Source of the DNA: Rhodococcus rhodochrous
GTDB lineage: Bacteria > Actinomycetota > Actinomycetes > Mycobacteriales > Mycobacteriaceae
Assembly: GCF_014854695.1 (NCBI RefSeq)
Contig: NZ_CP027557.1
Span: 558,001 to 622,000 of the forward strand
DNA: 64,000 nucleotides
Direction: 5' to 3'
The translations under genes and the position numbers were made by a program. This document shows, piece by piece, positions 1-7,458 of the stretch. Position 1 is the first letter of the stretch; every line of letters starts with the position of its first letter. The notes below the pieces were generated by a model that saw only the letters and a list, made by a program, of their open reading frames with translations, was not told where the DNA came from and searched no databases.

Positions 1-593
1 GTCGACAGGGTGCTGGCGACGATCTCGGTGAGTTCGTCGGGGCGGATGTCGAGCGTGCCGTCGAGCCAGCCGCGGACGAGCTCGACGGCACCGGCCATGA
101 CGACCACCGCGCACAGTTCGGCCTGCCGGGAGTCGAGGCGGGTGCCCACCGCGTCGCTCTGCTTGGCGAGTTCGTCGGCGGCGGACCGGATGAACGCGCT
201 CTTCCGCTCGGCGAGCGGGGGCGCGTCGGAGATGAGGAAGCGACCCTGCTGGGGGTTGCGTTCGACGGCGCCGACGATCGCTCCCACCGCGGCGCGCGCC
301 TTGGCGTGCAGCTCGTCGGGGGCCGCCGCGATGGCGTCGACGGCGCGTTCGAGCAGGGTCGCGCCGAGCTCGTCGTAGGCGGTGGTGACGAGGTCGGTCA
401 TGTCGGTGAAACTCTCGTAGAAGAAGCGCGGGCCGACTCCCGCAGTGGCCGCGACCTTCCGTACCGTCGCCGCCGACCAGCCCTCGTCGGCGACGACGTC
501 GATCACCGCGTTCTGGAGACGCTTGCGGCGTTCGGCGCGCCGGTCGGCCGGGGCGACGCCGCGATACGCGCGGGTGGCTTCGGGCTCGGACAC
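1..593 (-). CDS. TetR-family transcriptional regulator (3' end outside window)
   Basis: The minus-strand frame opens at a GTG (593) and reads VSEPEATRAYRGVAP, followed by a TetR-type helix-turn-helix (sequence around AATVRKVAATAGVGPRFFYE, about residues 38-57) and an all-helical ligand-domain region. It runs off the left edge at base 1 with no stop, so about 197 residues are visible and the last few are missing. It is divergent from the DUF2236 gene at 713, with 119 bases between them that carry a palindrome at 628-648, so it probably controls that gene and itself. The ligand cannot be told from the sequence. The start is inferred from the beginning of homology-like sequence, and an upstream start is possible. 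Confidence 0.8.
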   Translation of the reverse strand, partial: MSEPEATRAYRGVAPADRRAERRKRLQNAVIDVVADEGWSAATVRKVAATAGVGPRFFYESFTDMTDLVTTAYDELGATLLERAVDAIAAAPDELHAKARAAVGAIVGAVERNPQQGRFLISDAPPLAERKSAFIRSAADELAKQSDAVGTRLDSRQAELCAVVVMAGAVELVRGWLDGTLDIRPDELTEIVASTLS

Positions 594-627
594 ATCGTCG
601 AGTGTGGCACAACACCACCGACCTTCA

Positions 628-648
628 GGAATCGATCAATTCCGGAAT
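628..648. promoter_or_regulatory. Palindromic candidate TetR operator
   Basis: Between the divergent TetR and DUF2236 genes, GGAAT at 628-632 and ATTCC at 639-643 form an inverted repeat. The stretch 639-648 (ATTCCGGAAT) is a perfect 10-bp palindrome, and another GGAATCC follows at 667-673. This layout suits an autoregulatory TetR operator, but binding is inferred. Confidence 0.35.
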
Positions 649-712
649 CAAGTGTTTACTAATTGTGGAATCCTTGTCATAGTCGATCCCCGAATCCGGA
701 CGAGGAGGAAAC

Positions 713-2011
713 GTGACGATCGATGCCCCGTCGACTGCCCACCTGCACGACCGAACCGATCGACTCGCACCGAAGCCGATCCTGCGAGAGGGCGGCCCGC
801 GTCTGGCGATGTCGTTGCTCGCCGGCGACTCGGTGCGACCGACCCGGGCCCAGGCCCGGGCGTTCGCCAAGTTCGCGCACACCTGCGATCCCGTGGCCGA
901 CGATCTGGTCGCCGCGATGCGCCGCGACCGGCTCCGCATCCGCACACAGTTCGAGCAGGCACTCGAACACGGCATCGAGACCGTGGACGATCCCGCACCC
1001 GAGGTGGCAGCGTTCATCGCCACCCTCGACGACGTGCCGTTCTGGGTCGACTACGACAAGCTCGATCTCGCTGCGCGGGCAATCGCACGGATGCCGATGA
1101 GCACCCTCATGGCGTTCACCACCGCCATCGCCTTCCCGGCCAGCTACGTCTCCCCGCGCGTCAACGACGTGCTGTTGCGCGGCGGCGACCTCGCGAAACG
1201 CGCCGCGGGTCGGATCGTCGAGACGGTCTCGTGGTCGATGGACTGCACGGCGCCCGGCGGAATGGAGCGCTTCGGAGCGGGGACGAAGAACACCGCCCGT
1301 GTCCGCGTCGTGCACGCCTACATCCGTGCCGGGATCGATCGGGTCGACGACTGGAACACCGACACGCACGGCCGGCCCGTGAACCAGTTGCACTACTGCG
1401 TGACGATGATCCCGATCGCCGGGGTGGCCCTCGCCGTCATGGCGGCCGGGCACTGGTACTCGCGACGTGAGCGCGACGCGATCGTCCACCTCTACCGCTA
1501 CGTCGCCCACACCATGGGCGTGACGGCGGAACTGCAGGTCACGTCCTTCGACGAGCTCCTGCGTCTGATCTGGCTGGCGGTCTGGTCGGAGGTCGACCCC
1601 GACGACTCGTCCGCCGCTCTCACCGAGGCCGCGCTGAAGGCCGTTCCCCGCATCTACGGGGTCGACGGCCCCGGCGCGGCGAACCGCATCAGGAGCTGGG
1701 CGCACTACCACTTCCACGCCGACCTGGCCCGCCTGTCGCTGGGCTCCGGATACGCCGACGCCGTGGGCGTTCCGCGACTGAGCCCGATGGCGGCGCTGTA
1801 TCCGGTGTGGTTCGCGCGCAACCTCCTACGCGACCGCCTGAGTGTCCTGGTGCCCGGTGGTGCCGGACGCGCCGCCCGGCGGGGTCACGCCGAGCGCATG
1901 CGGGAGATCGCCGAGGTGAAGCGGCGGCTCGAAGTACGGCCCTACGAACGGGACGGAGCCGTGCAGTCGATCCGCGAACGCGACCGCGAACTCCGGGCGC
2001 GATCGGCCTGA
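713..2011 (+). CDS. DUF2236 / MpaB-family oxygenase-like protein
   Basis: This 432-residue protein belongs to the DUF2236 family, which includes the fungal MpaB oxygenase and the latex-clearing protein Lcp, both haem b oxygenases. The family signature is visible around residues 195-212 (ARVRVVHAYIRAGI), with conserved His and Arg, and the central part is helix-rich. There is no signal peptide. The GTG start at 713 follows an excellent Shine-Dalgarno (GAGGAGG, 702-708). The gene is divergent from a TetR regulator, a common arrangement for this family in Rhodococcus and Mycobacterium. The substrate is unknown; cleavage of a hydrophobic chain is a family-based guess only. Confidence 0.75.
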   Translation: MTIDAPSTAHLHDRTDRLAPKPILREGGPRLAMSLLAGDSVRPTRAQARAFAKFAHTCDPVADDLVAAMRRDRLRIRTQFEQALEHGIETVDDPAPEVAAFIATLDDVPFWVDYDKLDLAARAIARMPMSTLMAFTTAIAFPASYVSPRVNDVLLRGGDLAKRAAGRIVETVSWSMDCTAPGGMERFGAGTKNTARVRVVHAYIRAGIDRVDDWNTDTHGRPVNQLHYCVTMIPIAGVALAVMAAGHWYSRRERDAIVHLYRYVAHTMGVTAELQVTSFDELLRLIWLAVWSEVDPDDSSAALTEAALKAVPRIYGVDGPGAANRIRSWAHYHFHADLARLSLGSGYADAVGVPRLSPMAALYPVWFARNLLRDRLSVLVPGGAGRAARRGHAERMREIAEVKRRLEVRPYERDGAVQSIRERDRELRARSA

Positions 2012-2087
2012 TCCGGACATCGGGAACGCTCTGGCGCGAACAGCCCTCGCCACCATCGCGACTCTGCAAGTGTGGTTCGTGAAGGAA

Positions 2088-2117
2088 CTGTCGCATGCAG
2101 AGCTGTCGCACGCAGAG
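2088..2117 (+). repeat. 15-bp direct repeat before osmC-like gene
   Basis: Two tandem units, CTGTCGCATGCAGAG and CTGTCGCACGCAGAG, differ at one base and end immediately before the Shine-Dalgarno AAGGAGAGG of the OsmC gene. They could be a regulator site or a neutral slippage duplication in the leader. Confidence 0.8.
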
Positions 2118-2128
2118 AAGGAGAGGTC

Positions 2129-2569
2129 ATGCCCACTCGTACCGCACGGACCGCATGGAACGGGGATCTGCAGAAGGGCTCCGGTCAGGTGGAGCTCACC
2201 AGCTCGGGCCGTGGCACGTTCGACGTGTCGTTCCCGAAACGCTCGGCGGAGAACGCGGACGGCACCACCAGCCCCGAGGAGCTCGTCGCCGCCGCGCATT
2301 CGTCGTGCTACGCGATGCAGTTGTCCGCACTGATCGCGGAGGCGGGCGGCACACCGCAGAGCCTCGAGGTCACCGCCGACGTCTCGCTGGGGCCCGACCC
2401 GGCGGGCGGATTCCGGCTCACCGGAATCGAACTGAAGGTGCGGGGTGAGGTCGACGGCCTCGACGCCGACGGCTTCGTCAAGGCCGCAGAGGACGCGAAG
2501 GCGGGATGTCCCGTGAGCAAGGCACTCACCGGCGTCGAGATCTCCCTGGACGCCGCCCTCGAGAGCTGA
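2129..2569 (+). CDS. OsmC/Ohr-family peroxiredoxin
   Basis: This 146-residue OsmC-family protein carries the two redox cysteines of thiol-dependent (organic) hydroperoxide reductases: one in HSSCYAM and one in KAGCPVSKAL. Such proteins reduce organic hydroperoxides in the cytoplasm. The ATG at 2129 is preferred over an upstream GTG at 2072 because it follows AAGGAGAGG at 2118-2126 and because the upstream extension is only the translated direct repeat. The gene stands alone, on the same strand as its neighbours. The OsmC rather than the Ohr branch is favoured by the TTSPEELVAAAHSSC layout, but I cannot separate the branches firmly. Confidence 0.88.
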   Translation: MPTRTARTAWNGDLQKGSGQVELTSSGRGTFDVSFPKRSAENADGTTSPEELVAAAHSSCYAMQLSALIAEAGGTPQSLEVTADVSLGPDPAGGFRLTGIELKVRGEVDGLDADGFVKAAEDAKAGCPVSKALTGVEISLDAALES

Positions 2570-2630
2570 CCGGGTTCATGGACCGATCGGCCCGGGAACA
2601 GAGCACGTCAGGGCCGGGTTGTACCCGAAT

Positions 2631-3317
2631 ATGAGCATGCCCGACGTACTTCTCCCCACAGCCCACATCGAGATCTGGTCCGACATCGCCTGCCCCTGGT
2701 GCTACATCGGCAAGCGGCGCTTCGCGGAGGCGCTCGAGTCCTTCGACGACCGCGACCGGATCGAGGTCACCTGGAGGTCGTACCAGCTCTCGCCCGACAC
2801 ACCGGTCGGGCGACGGGTCCCCGAGATCGAGGCGCTCGTCGCGATGAAGGGGATGCCGGCCGAGCAGGTCCGGCAGATGTTCGCCCAGGTCTCGGACACC
2901 GCTGCCGACGTGGGACTCGAGATCGACTTCGACAACGTCGTCGCCGCCAACACCTTCGATGCGCATCGGCTCGCGCATCTGGCCGGCGACAAGCGCGACG
3001 AGGTCCTCGAGGCGTTGTTCCGTGCGCATTTCGTCGACGGCGAGGTGGTCGACGATGTGGATGTCCTCGTGAAGGTCGCCACCGAGGTCGGGCTCGATCC
3101 GGAGTCGACGCGCGCAGCCCTCGACGGCGACGATCCCGCCGGTGAGGCCGCGGCCGACGCCGTGACCGCCGATCTCTTCGACGCACGACGGATCGGCATG
3201 CAGGGGGTGCCGTTCTTCGTGGCCAACCGCGCCGTCGCAGTGTCGGGTGCGCAGCCGGTGGACGTCTTCCGTCAGTTCCTGCGCAAGGCCGTCGACGATG
3301 TGACGGTCAAGCTGTGA
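2631..3317 (+). CDS. DsbA-family oxidoreductase, FrnE-like
   Basis: This 228-residue thioredoxin-fold protein has a CPWC active site at about residues 21-24 (SDIACPWCYIGKRRF) and the all-alpha insertion typical of FrnE/2-hydroxychromene-2-carboxylate isomerase-like DsbA proteins. A cis-Pro region is visible near the C-terminus (GVPFFV). No signal peptide is present, so it is a cytoplasmic thiol-disulfide oxidoreductase rather than a periplasmic folding catalyst. ATG 2631 and ATG 2637 are both possible starts. Its last 11 bases overlap the convergent DUF1990 gene. Confidence 0.85.
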   Translation: MSMPDVLLPTAHIEIWSDIACPWCYIGKRRFAEALESFDDRDRIEVTWRSYQLSPDTPVGRRVPEIEALVAMKGMPAEQVRQMFAQVSDTAADVGLEIDFDNVVAANTFDAHRLAHLAGDKRDEVLEALFRAHFVDGEVVDDVDVLVKVATEVGLDPESTRAALDGDDPAGEAAADAVTADLFDARRIGMQGVPFFVANRAVAVSGAQPVDVFRQFLRKAVDDVTVKL

Positions 3318-3837
3318 GTGCCGCGAGATAACGTCGCGCGATCTGCTGCTGGAGCAGGTGCCCGACGGGACCGGCCACCTTCGTATACCAGCGGGCGGGG
3401 CGGGAGAACGCGAGCACCGTGCCCCGCACCCGCCCGTCCGCGGTGCGCTCGACGACGAAGGTCTCCTCGCCGCATTCGGGATGGCCCGGGAGTGTGCCGT
3501 AGGTGAACCCGCGTACGTCCGGGGTGTCGACGATGTCGATCACGCGGCACCGCGCCGACGCGCGCACCGGACCGAGACCGAAGCCGAGATCCACTTCGAC
3601 GCCGGGTACTGCGAGGGGCGTACCGGCCGGGATCCGCATGCCCGCGCCGCGATGCATGTCCCACGAGAACAACCGGGCAGCGGCGACCTCGAACACGGTG
3701 TCGCCGCTGCCCAGTTCGCTCTCGACCTTCAGGTGCCGATAACCGGAGGGGAGCGGTGCCTCGCCGCGGAAGGCACGCAGGCTCGCTCCCACCTCCGGAT
3801 AGGTGAACTCACGCCCGGACCCGCCGGACGCGGACAT
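3307..3837 (-). CDS. DUF1990 family protein
   Basis: This 176-residue protein matches the DUF1990 family, recognisable from the N-terminal FTYPEVGAS, a central segment with GFGLGPVRASARCRV, and the C-terminal FSRPARWYTKVAGPVG. The family has a START-like fold and unknown function, and it is common in actinomycetes and plants. The start ATG at 3837 lies 1 base past the mhuD stop (3839), so the two genes are a tight pair read from the mhuD promoter. An open frame extends upstream of 3837, but only as antisense read through mhuD. No role in haem use can be claimed beyond adjacency. Confidence 0.8.
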   Translation of the reverse strand: MSASGGSGREFTYPEVGASLRAFRGEAPLPSGYRHLKVESELGSGDTVFEVAAARLFSWDMHRGAGMRIPAGTPLAVPGVEVDLGFGLGPVRASARCRVIDIVDTPDVRGFTYGTLPGHPECGEETFVVERTADGRVRGTVLAFSRPARWYTKVAGPVGHLLQQQIARRYLAALTA

Positions 3838-3838
3838 C

Positions 3839-4144
3839 TCAGGACTTCTTGACGTCGAGGACGACCTCGAACTCGAGGAGCGAGGCGCCGGTCGCGACGG
3901 GCTTCTTCGCCTCACCCGCGTGGGCGGCACGTGCGTCGCCGTCGCGCCACGCGGCGAAGTCCTCCTCGGACTCCCACTGCGTCACCACGAAGTACCGGTT
4001 CTCGCCGGCGGTGGGACGGAGCAGCTGGAAACCCAGGAAGCCGGGGGAGTTGTCGACGGTGTGCGCCCGATTGGCGAATCGCTTCTCCAGCTCGGGGCCG
4101 GCGCCTTCGGGAACTTCGATTGCGTTGATCTTCACGACTGCCAT
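3839..4144 (-). CDS. mhuD: MhuD-type haem-degrading monooxygenase
   Basis: This 101-residue ABM-fold protein closely resembles mycobacterial MhuD (Rv3592). It has the start MAVVKINAIEVP, the segment NSPGFLGFQLLRP, and the residues MhuD uses to bind and oxidise haem: Asn7, Trp66 and His75 fall at exactly those positions. MhuD splits cytosolic haem to mycobilin and iron without releasing CO. The position near an alpha/beta hydrolase, mutY and canB repeats the Mycobacterium tuberculosis Rv3588c-Rv3592 neighbourhood. A TAGGCT hexamer ends 7 nt before the ATG and no Shine-Dalgarno is visible, so the mRNA is probably leaderless. Confidence 0.92.
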   Translation of the reverse strand: MAVVKINAIEVPEGAGPELEKRFANRAHTVDNSPGFLGFQLLRPTAGENRYFVVTQWESEEDFAAWRDGDARAAHAGEAKKPVATGASLLEFEVVLDVKKS

Positions 4145-4177
4145 GCGCGAGAGCCTACTCCGCTAACTTGGTCGATT
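4145..4177. promoter_or_regulatory. Back-to-back leaderless promoters (mhuD / hydrolase)
   Basis: Only 33 bases separate the two divergent start codons. TAGGCT (minus strand, 4152-4157) lies 7 nt from the mhuD ATG, and TAACTT (plus strand, 4164-4169) lies 8 nt from the hydrolase GTG. Both fit the actinobacterial -10 TANNNT with transcription starting at the start codon. No Shine-Dalgarno fits in either direction. Confidence 0.55.
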
Positions 4178-4936
4178 GTGTTGCACGACGAGGGCGGAAC
4201 CGGACGACCCATCCTGCTGTTGCACGGCCTCATGGGCAGCGCCCGCACGTGGCGTCGTCACGTGCCGTGGTTACGCGGGCACGGGCACGTGTACACCTTC
4301 GACGCCGCCGGTCACGGCCGTCCCGCTCCCGACGAACTCACCACCGAAGCGTTCGTCGCCGATCTCACAACCCACCTCACTGAGATCACCGAACCACTCG
4401 TCGTGATCGGGCATTCGATGGGCGCTCTGCACGCGTGGTGCTTCGCCGCCGCCCATCCCGAGCGGGTCACTGCGCTGGTGCTCGAGGACATGGCGCCCGA
4501 CTTCCGGGGACGCACGGCCGCGAACTGGGCGGCGATGATCACGCAGTGGCCGCAGCCGTTCCCCACCGAGGACGCGGTGTTCGATTTCTTCGGGCCCGTC
4601 GCGGGTCGCTACTTCCTCGACTCGTTCGTCCGCCGCGACGACGGCTGGTATCTGCACGGCGACGTCGAGACCTTCCGCGACATCTCGGAAGAGTGGGGGT
4701 CGCGGCACTTCTGGGACGAGTGGAACTCGATCCGCGTGCCCGCGCTGCTGCTCGAAGGCGAGTTCACCATCACCCCCGAGGGACAGATGCGACGGATGGC
4801 GACGCGACCCGGCACCGACCACGTCCTCGTCGACGGCGCCGGGCATCTCGTGCACGACGACCGGCCCGACGAGTTCCGCACCGCCGTGGAACACTTCCTC
4901 ACCGCGCACGCACTGTCGGCGAGCCGACTCGGGTAG
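4178..4936 (+). CDS. Alpha/beta hydrolase (Rv3591c-type)
   Basis: This 252-residue alpha/beta hydrolase has an oxyanion-hole HG dipeptide (LLLHGLMGSART, about residues 14-20), a nucleophile elbow GHSMGAL, an acid region near LLLEGEFT and a catalytic His in GAGHLVHDDRP. Its partner-gene position next to mhuD, mutY and canB matches mycobacterial Rv3591c, whose substrate is unknown. The GTG at 4178 is chosen because sequence similarity begins there and a TANNNT hexamer lies 8 nt upstream; a longer open frame upstream is antisense to mhuD. The last 9 codons and the stop lie inside a 26-bp tandem repeat. Confidence 0.85.
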   Translation: MLHDEGGTGRPILLLHGLMGSARTWRRHVPWLRGHGHVYTFDAAGHGRPAPDELTTEAFVADLTTHLTEITEPLVVIGHSMGALHAWCFAAAHPERVTALVLEDMAPDFRGRTAANWAAMITQWPQPFPTEDAVFDFFGPVAGRYFLDSFVRRDDGWYLHGDVETFRDISEEWGSRHFWDEWNSIRVPALLLEGEFTITPEGQMRRMATRPGTDHVLVDGAGHLVHDDRPDEFRTAVEHFLTAHALSASRLG

Positions 4937-4985
4937 CACTGTCGGCGAGCCGACTCGAGTAGCACTGCCGGTAAGCCGACTCTAG
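4908..4985. repeat. 26-bp palindromic tandem repeat, 3 copies, at convergent gene ends
   Basis: Three 26-bp units (4908-4933, 4934-4959, 4960-4985) carry the palindrome GTCGGCGAGCCGAC; the third copy is diverged to GCCGGTAAGCCGAC. The first unit codes for the hydrolase C-terminus, the second begins at its TAG stop (4934) and the third begins at another TAG (4960) and contains the mutY stop. The small hairpins may serve as a bidirectional transcription terminator for the two convergent genes. Confidence 0.85.
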
Positions 4986-5866
4986 GAGGTCGAGCCCTCG
5001 CCGGCGAGTGCGAAGCGGCCGTCGTCGGTCTGCTCCACGAGACCGTCCACGAGCAGCGAATGCAGGGCGCGGTCGCGCTGGCCCGGATCCGTGGTCCACA
5101 CGCTGTCGAGAACGGGTCGCTCCACAGGGACGCTGCTCTCGCGCAGTACCGCCATCAATCGGCCTCGCACCTGCCGGTCGGTGCCGGCGAACTTCTGCAC
5201 CTTCCGGGGCGGTCCGTCGTGGGCGGGTCGCCCGGCCTGCACCCACGCGCACTCGGGCAGCGGGCAGCGCCCGCAGTCGGGTGTGCGGGCGGTGCACACG
5301 GTCGCGCCGAGTTCCATCAGTGCCGCGGAGAAGGTCGCCGCACGCGCACGCTGACGCGGAAGGATCGCCTCGACATCGGCGAGATCCCGCGTGGTCGAGG
5401 GGTTTCCGGGTTCCGCCCGGCCGTGGACGGCGCGGGCGACGACACGACGCACGTTCGTGTCCACCACCGGCACACGCTGCCCGTGCGCGAAACACGCCAC
5501 CGCTCGCGCGGTGTATGCGCCGACGCCGGGCAGAGTCAGCAGGACGTCGACGTCCTCGGGAACCCGATCCTCATGCTCGGCGGCGAGTACGCCGGCGCAC
5601 TCGTGCAGGCGCAGCGCGCGGCGCGGATAGCCGAGCTTGCCCCACGCCCGCAACACCTCGGCCCGACTCGAGACGGCCATGGCGGACGGCACGGGCCAGC
5701 GCTGCACCCACTCCTCCCAGATCGGGGCGACCCGGGCCACCGGCGTCTGCTGCAGCATGACCTCGGACATGAGGATCTGCCAGCCCGTCACCCCGTCGTG
5801 GCGCCACGGCAGGTCGCGCGCCTGGGCGGCATACCAGCGCAGCAACGACGGCGCATCCACGGACAT
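4982..5866 (-). CDS. mutY: A/G-specific adenine glycosylase
   Basis: This 294-residue HhH-GPD DNA glycosylase removes adenine mispaired with 8-oxoguanine. It shows LMSEVMLQQTPV (catalytic Glu), the helix-hairpin-helix LPGVGAYTARAV followed by VVDTNVRRV (catalytic Asp), and a four-Cys iron-sulfur loop spaced C-x6-C-x2-C-x4-C (VCTARTPDCGRCPLPEC). It is shorter than the 350-residue E. coli protein because the C-terminal NUDIX-like domain is mostly absent, as is usual in actinomycetes. The ATG at 5866 follows GGAGGAG. An open frame continues far upstream through canB on the opposite strand, but that is shadow. Confidence 0.93.
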   Translation of the reverse strand: MSVDAPSLLRWYAAQARDLPWRHDGVTGWQILMSEVMLQQTPVARVAPIWEEWVQRWPVPSAMAVSSRAEVLRAWGKLGYPRRALRLHECAGVLAAEHEDRVPEDVDVLLTLPGVGAYTARAVACFAHGQRVPVVDTNVRRVVARAVHGRAEPGNPSTTRDLADVEAILPRQRARAATFSAALMELGATVCTARTPDCGRCPLPECAWVQAGRPAHDGPPRKVQKFAGTDRQVRGRLMAVLRESSVPVERPVLDSVWTTDPGQRDRALHSLLVDGLVEQTDDGRFALAGEGSTS

Positions 5867-5959
5867 CTCGGGTCTCCTCCGGTCACAGGGTCGGGTGTCG
5901 GGTTCCATCGAGAAGATGTCGAACGAAATCGGACATGGGTGCAGGTGAATAATGTACGC

Positions 5960-6589
5960 ATGCCGAACTCCAATCCCATCTCCGCCTGGAAAGCCCTGAC
6001 CGAGGGTAATCATCGTTTCGTCAGCGGCACCCCGCTGCACCCGAGCCAGGGAATCGACCGTCGCGCCGAGCTCGTCAACGGTCAGCATCCCACCGCCGTG
6101 CTGTTCGGCTGCGGAGACTCCCGCGTCGCCGCAGAGATCATCTTCGACCAGGGGCTCGGCGACATGTTCGTGGTCCGCACCGCGGGTCACGTCATCGACA
6201 GCTCCGTGCTCGGCTCCATCGAGTATGCCGTCGACATCCTCGACGTTCCGCTCATCGTCATCCTCGGCCACGACAGCTGCGGTGCCGTGGCGGCGACCAT
6301 CGATGCCCTCGACAAGGGCACTGTGCCGGGTGGGCACATCCGCAGTCTCGTCGAGCGTGTCGCTCCGTCGATCCTCATGGGCCGGGCCGAGGGGCTGTCC
6401 ACCGTCGACGAGCTCGAGGGTCGCCACGTGGTCGAGACGGGCAAGCTGCTCACGGATCGTTCCCGCATCATCGCAGAGCGCATCGCCGACGGCCGCTGCG
6501 CCATCGTGGGCGTCACCTACAAGCTCGAGGACGGCAAGGTGAGTCTGCGCGGCCACTTCGGCGACATCGGTGAGGTCTCCGACAACTGA
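5960..6589 (+). CDS. canB: Beta-class carbonic anhydrase
   Basis: This 209-residue beta-carbonic anhydrase interconverts CO2 and bicarbonate. The zinc ligands Cys51, His104 and Cys107 and the Asp53-Arg55 dyad are all present (GCGDSR and GHDSCGAV). It is very similar to mycobacterial CanB (Rv3588c), including the start MPNSNP. It is divergent from mutY (93 bases). The ATG at 5960 is chosen on this similarity; a GTG at 5945 in frame would add five residues. The 100-base gap downstream has stacked GGTCACA/TGTGACC palindromes. Confidence 0.94.
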   Translation: MPNSNPISAWKALTEGNHRFVSGTPLHPSQGIDRRAELVNGQHPTAVLFGCGDSRVAAEIIFDQGLGDMFVVRTAGHVIDSSVLGSIEYAVDILDVPLIVILGHDSCGAVAATIDALDKGTVPGGHIRSLVERVAPSILMGRAEGLSTVDELEGRHVVETGKLLTDRSRIIAERIADGRCAIVGVTYKLEDGKVSLRGHFGDIGEVSDN

Positions 6590-6606
6590 AGACGTGTGCA
6601 CCTGCC

Positions 6607-6634
6607 GGTCACAACGATGTGACCGCAGGTCACA
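6607..6634. promoter_or_regulatory. Alternating GGTCACA/TGTGACC palindromes
   Basis: GGTCACA (6607-6613), TGTGACC (6618-6624) and GGTCACA (6628-6634) form two overlapping inverted repeats with 4- and 3-base spacers, centred about 70 bases before the next start codon. The half-sites recall CRP/GlxR (TGTGA-N6-TCACA), but the spacing here is N7, so the regulator is uncertain. A role as the canB terminator is also possible. Confidence 0.4.
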
Positions 6635-6663
6635 GCGACACGCCGACGGCGGTGTAGCCGTGC

Positions 6664-6691
6664 GCCCCCCGCGGCACATACCGTGGGGGGC
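6664..6691 (+). promoter_or_regulatory. GC-rich hairpin and -10-like hexamer abutting a GTG start
   Basis: GCCCCCCGCGG (6664-6674) pairs with CCGTGGGGGGC (6681-6691), with one G-T wobble, around the loop CACATA. The stem ends at the base before GTG 6692. TACCGT (6679-6684) sits 7 nt before that GTG, consistent with a leaderless promoter, in which case the hairpin exists only in DNA or in read-through RNA. Confidence 0.45.
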
Positions 6692-7435
6692 GTGCTTGAA
6701 CCGACCGGTCCTCTGCCCCCCGAGATCTACTGGCGACGACGCATTCTCGCGATCGGAGTCTCGGTGGTCGTGCTGGCTCTGGTCATCTGGCTCGTAGTGG
6801 CGCTGACCGGCGGCGAGGACCCCGATCAGAATCCCGAACCCGCAGCAGCGGAGGTGACGACCTCCGCCACCACGACGGCGGCCGATGCGTCCGCCGACGC
6901 GGCATCCGCGAGCACCACCCGGAGCGGTGAATCCTCGGGTTCGTCCGGATCGGGTGGAGCGGAGGGATCGGCCTCGGACGACGCGGACGAGGACGACACG
7001 TCCACGTCCGCCACCACCTCCGCTGCTCCGGTTCCGCCGGGGCAGTGCTCCGATCAGTCGCTCGCCGTGCGGGTGACGGCGGACGAGCCGAACTACCGGA
7101 TCGGCTCCGAACCCGATTTCACGATCGTCATCACCAACATCGGCACATCGCAGTGCGAACGCGACCTCGGTGCGGGCCTGCAGCAGGTGCTCGTCTACAG
7201 CCTCGACGGCAACGAGCGGCTCTGGGCCAACACCGACTGCTTCCCCGAATCGACCGCCGACATCCGGTCGCTCGCTCCGGGCGACCAGGCGGCCTATTCC
7301 GTCAAGTGGTCGGCGACGACCTCCGAGCCCGGCTGCCAGGCGCCGCGCGAACCGGTCGGCCCCGGCGCATACACCGTGGTCGGGCAGCTCGGCGGCCTGC
7401 GCAGCGTGCCCGAGCCGTTCAACATCACGCCCTGA
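6692..7435 (+). CDS. Membrane-anchored extracytoplasmic protein (Rv3587c-like)
   Basis: This 247-residue protein starts with a short cytoplasmic tail (LEPTGPLPPEIYWRRR), followed by one transmembrane helix (about residues 18-42), a 70-residue Ser/Thr/Ala/Asp-rich linker, and a C-terminal globular domain (from about residue 112) with four Cys that could form disulfides. The topology is N-in with the domain outside. Position between canB and disA matches Mycobacterium Rv3587c, a conserved membrane protein of unknown role. The GTG at 6692 is chosen because TACCGT lies 7 nt upstream; GTG 6683 in frame lies inside a hairpin. The function is unknown. Confidence 0.75.
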   Translation: MLEPTGPLPPEIYWRRRILAIGVSVVVLALVIWLVVALTGGEDPDQNPEPAAAEVTTSATTTAADASADAASASTTRSGESSGSSGSGGAEGSASDDADEDDTSTSATTSAAPVPPGQCSDQSLAVRVTADEPNYRIGSEPDFTIVITNIGTSQCERDLGAGLQQVLVYSLDGNERLWANTDCFPESTADIRSLAPGDQAAYSVKWSATTSEPGCQAPREPVGPGAYTVVGQLGGLRSVPEPFNITP

Positions 7436-7458
7436 TCTGCTGCTCGTCCGAGCGCTGT

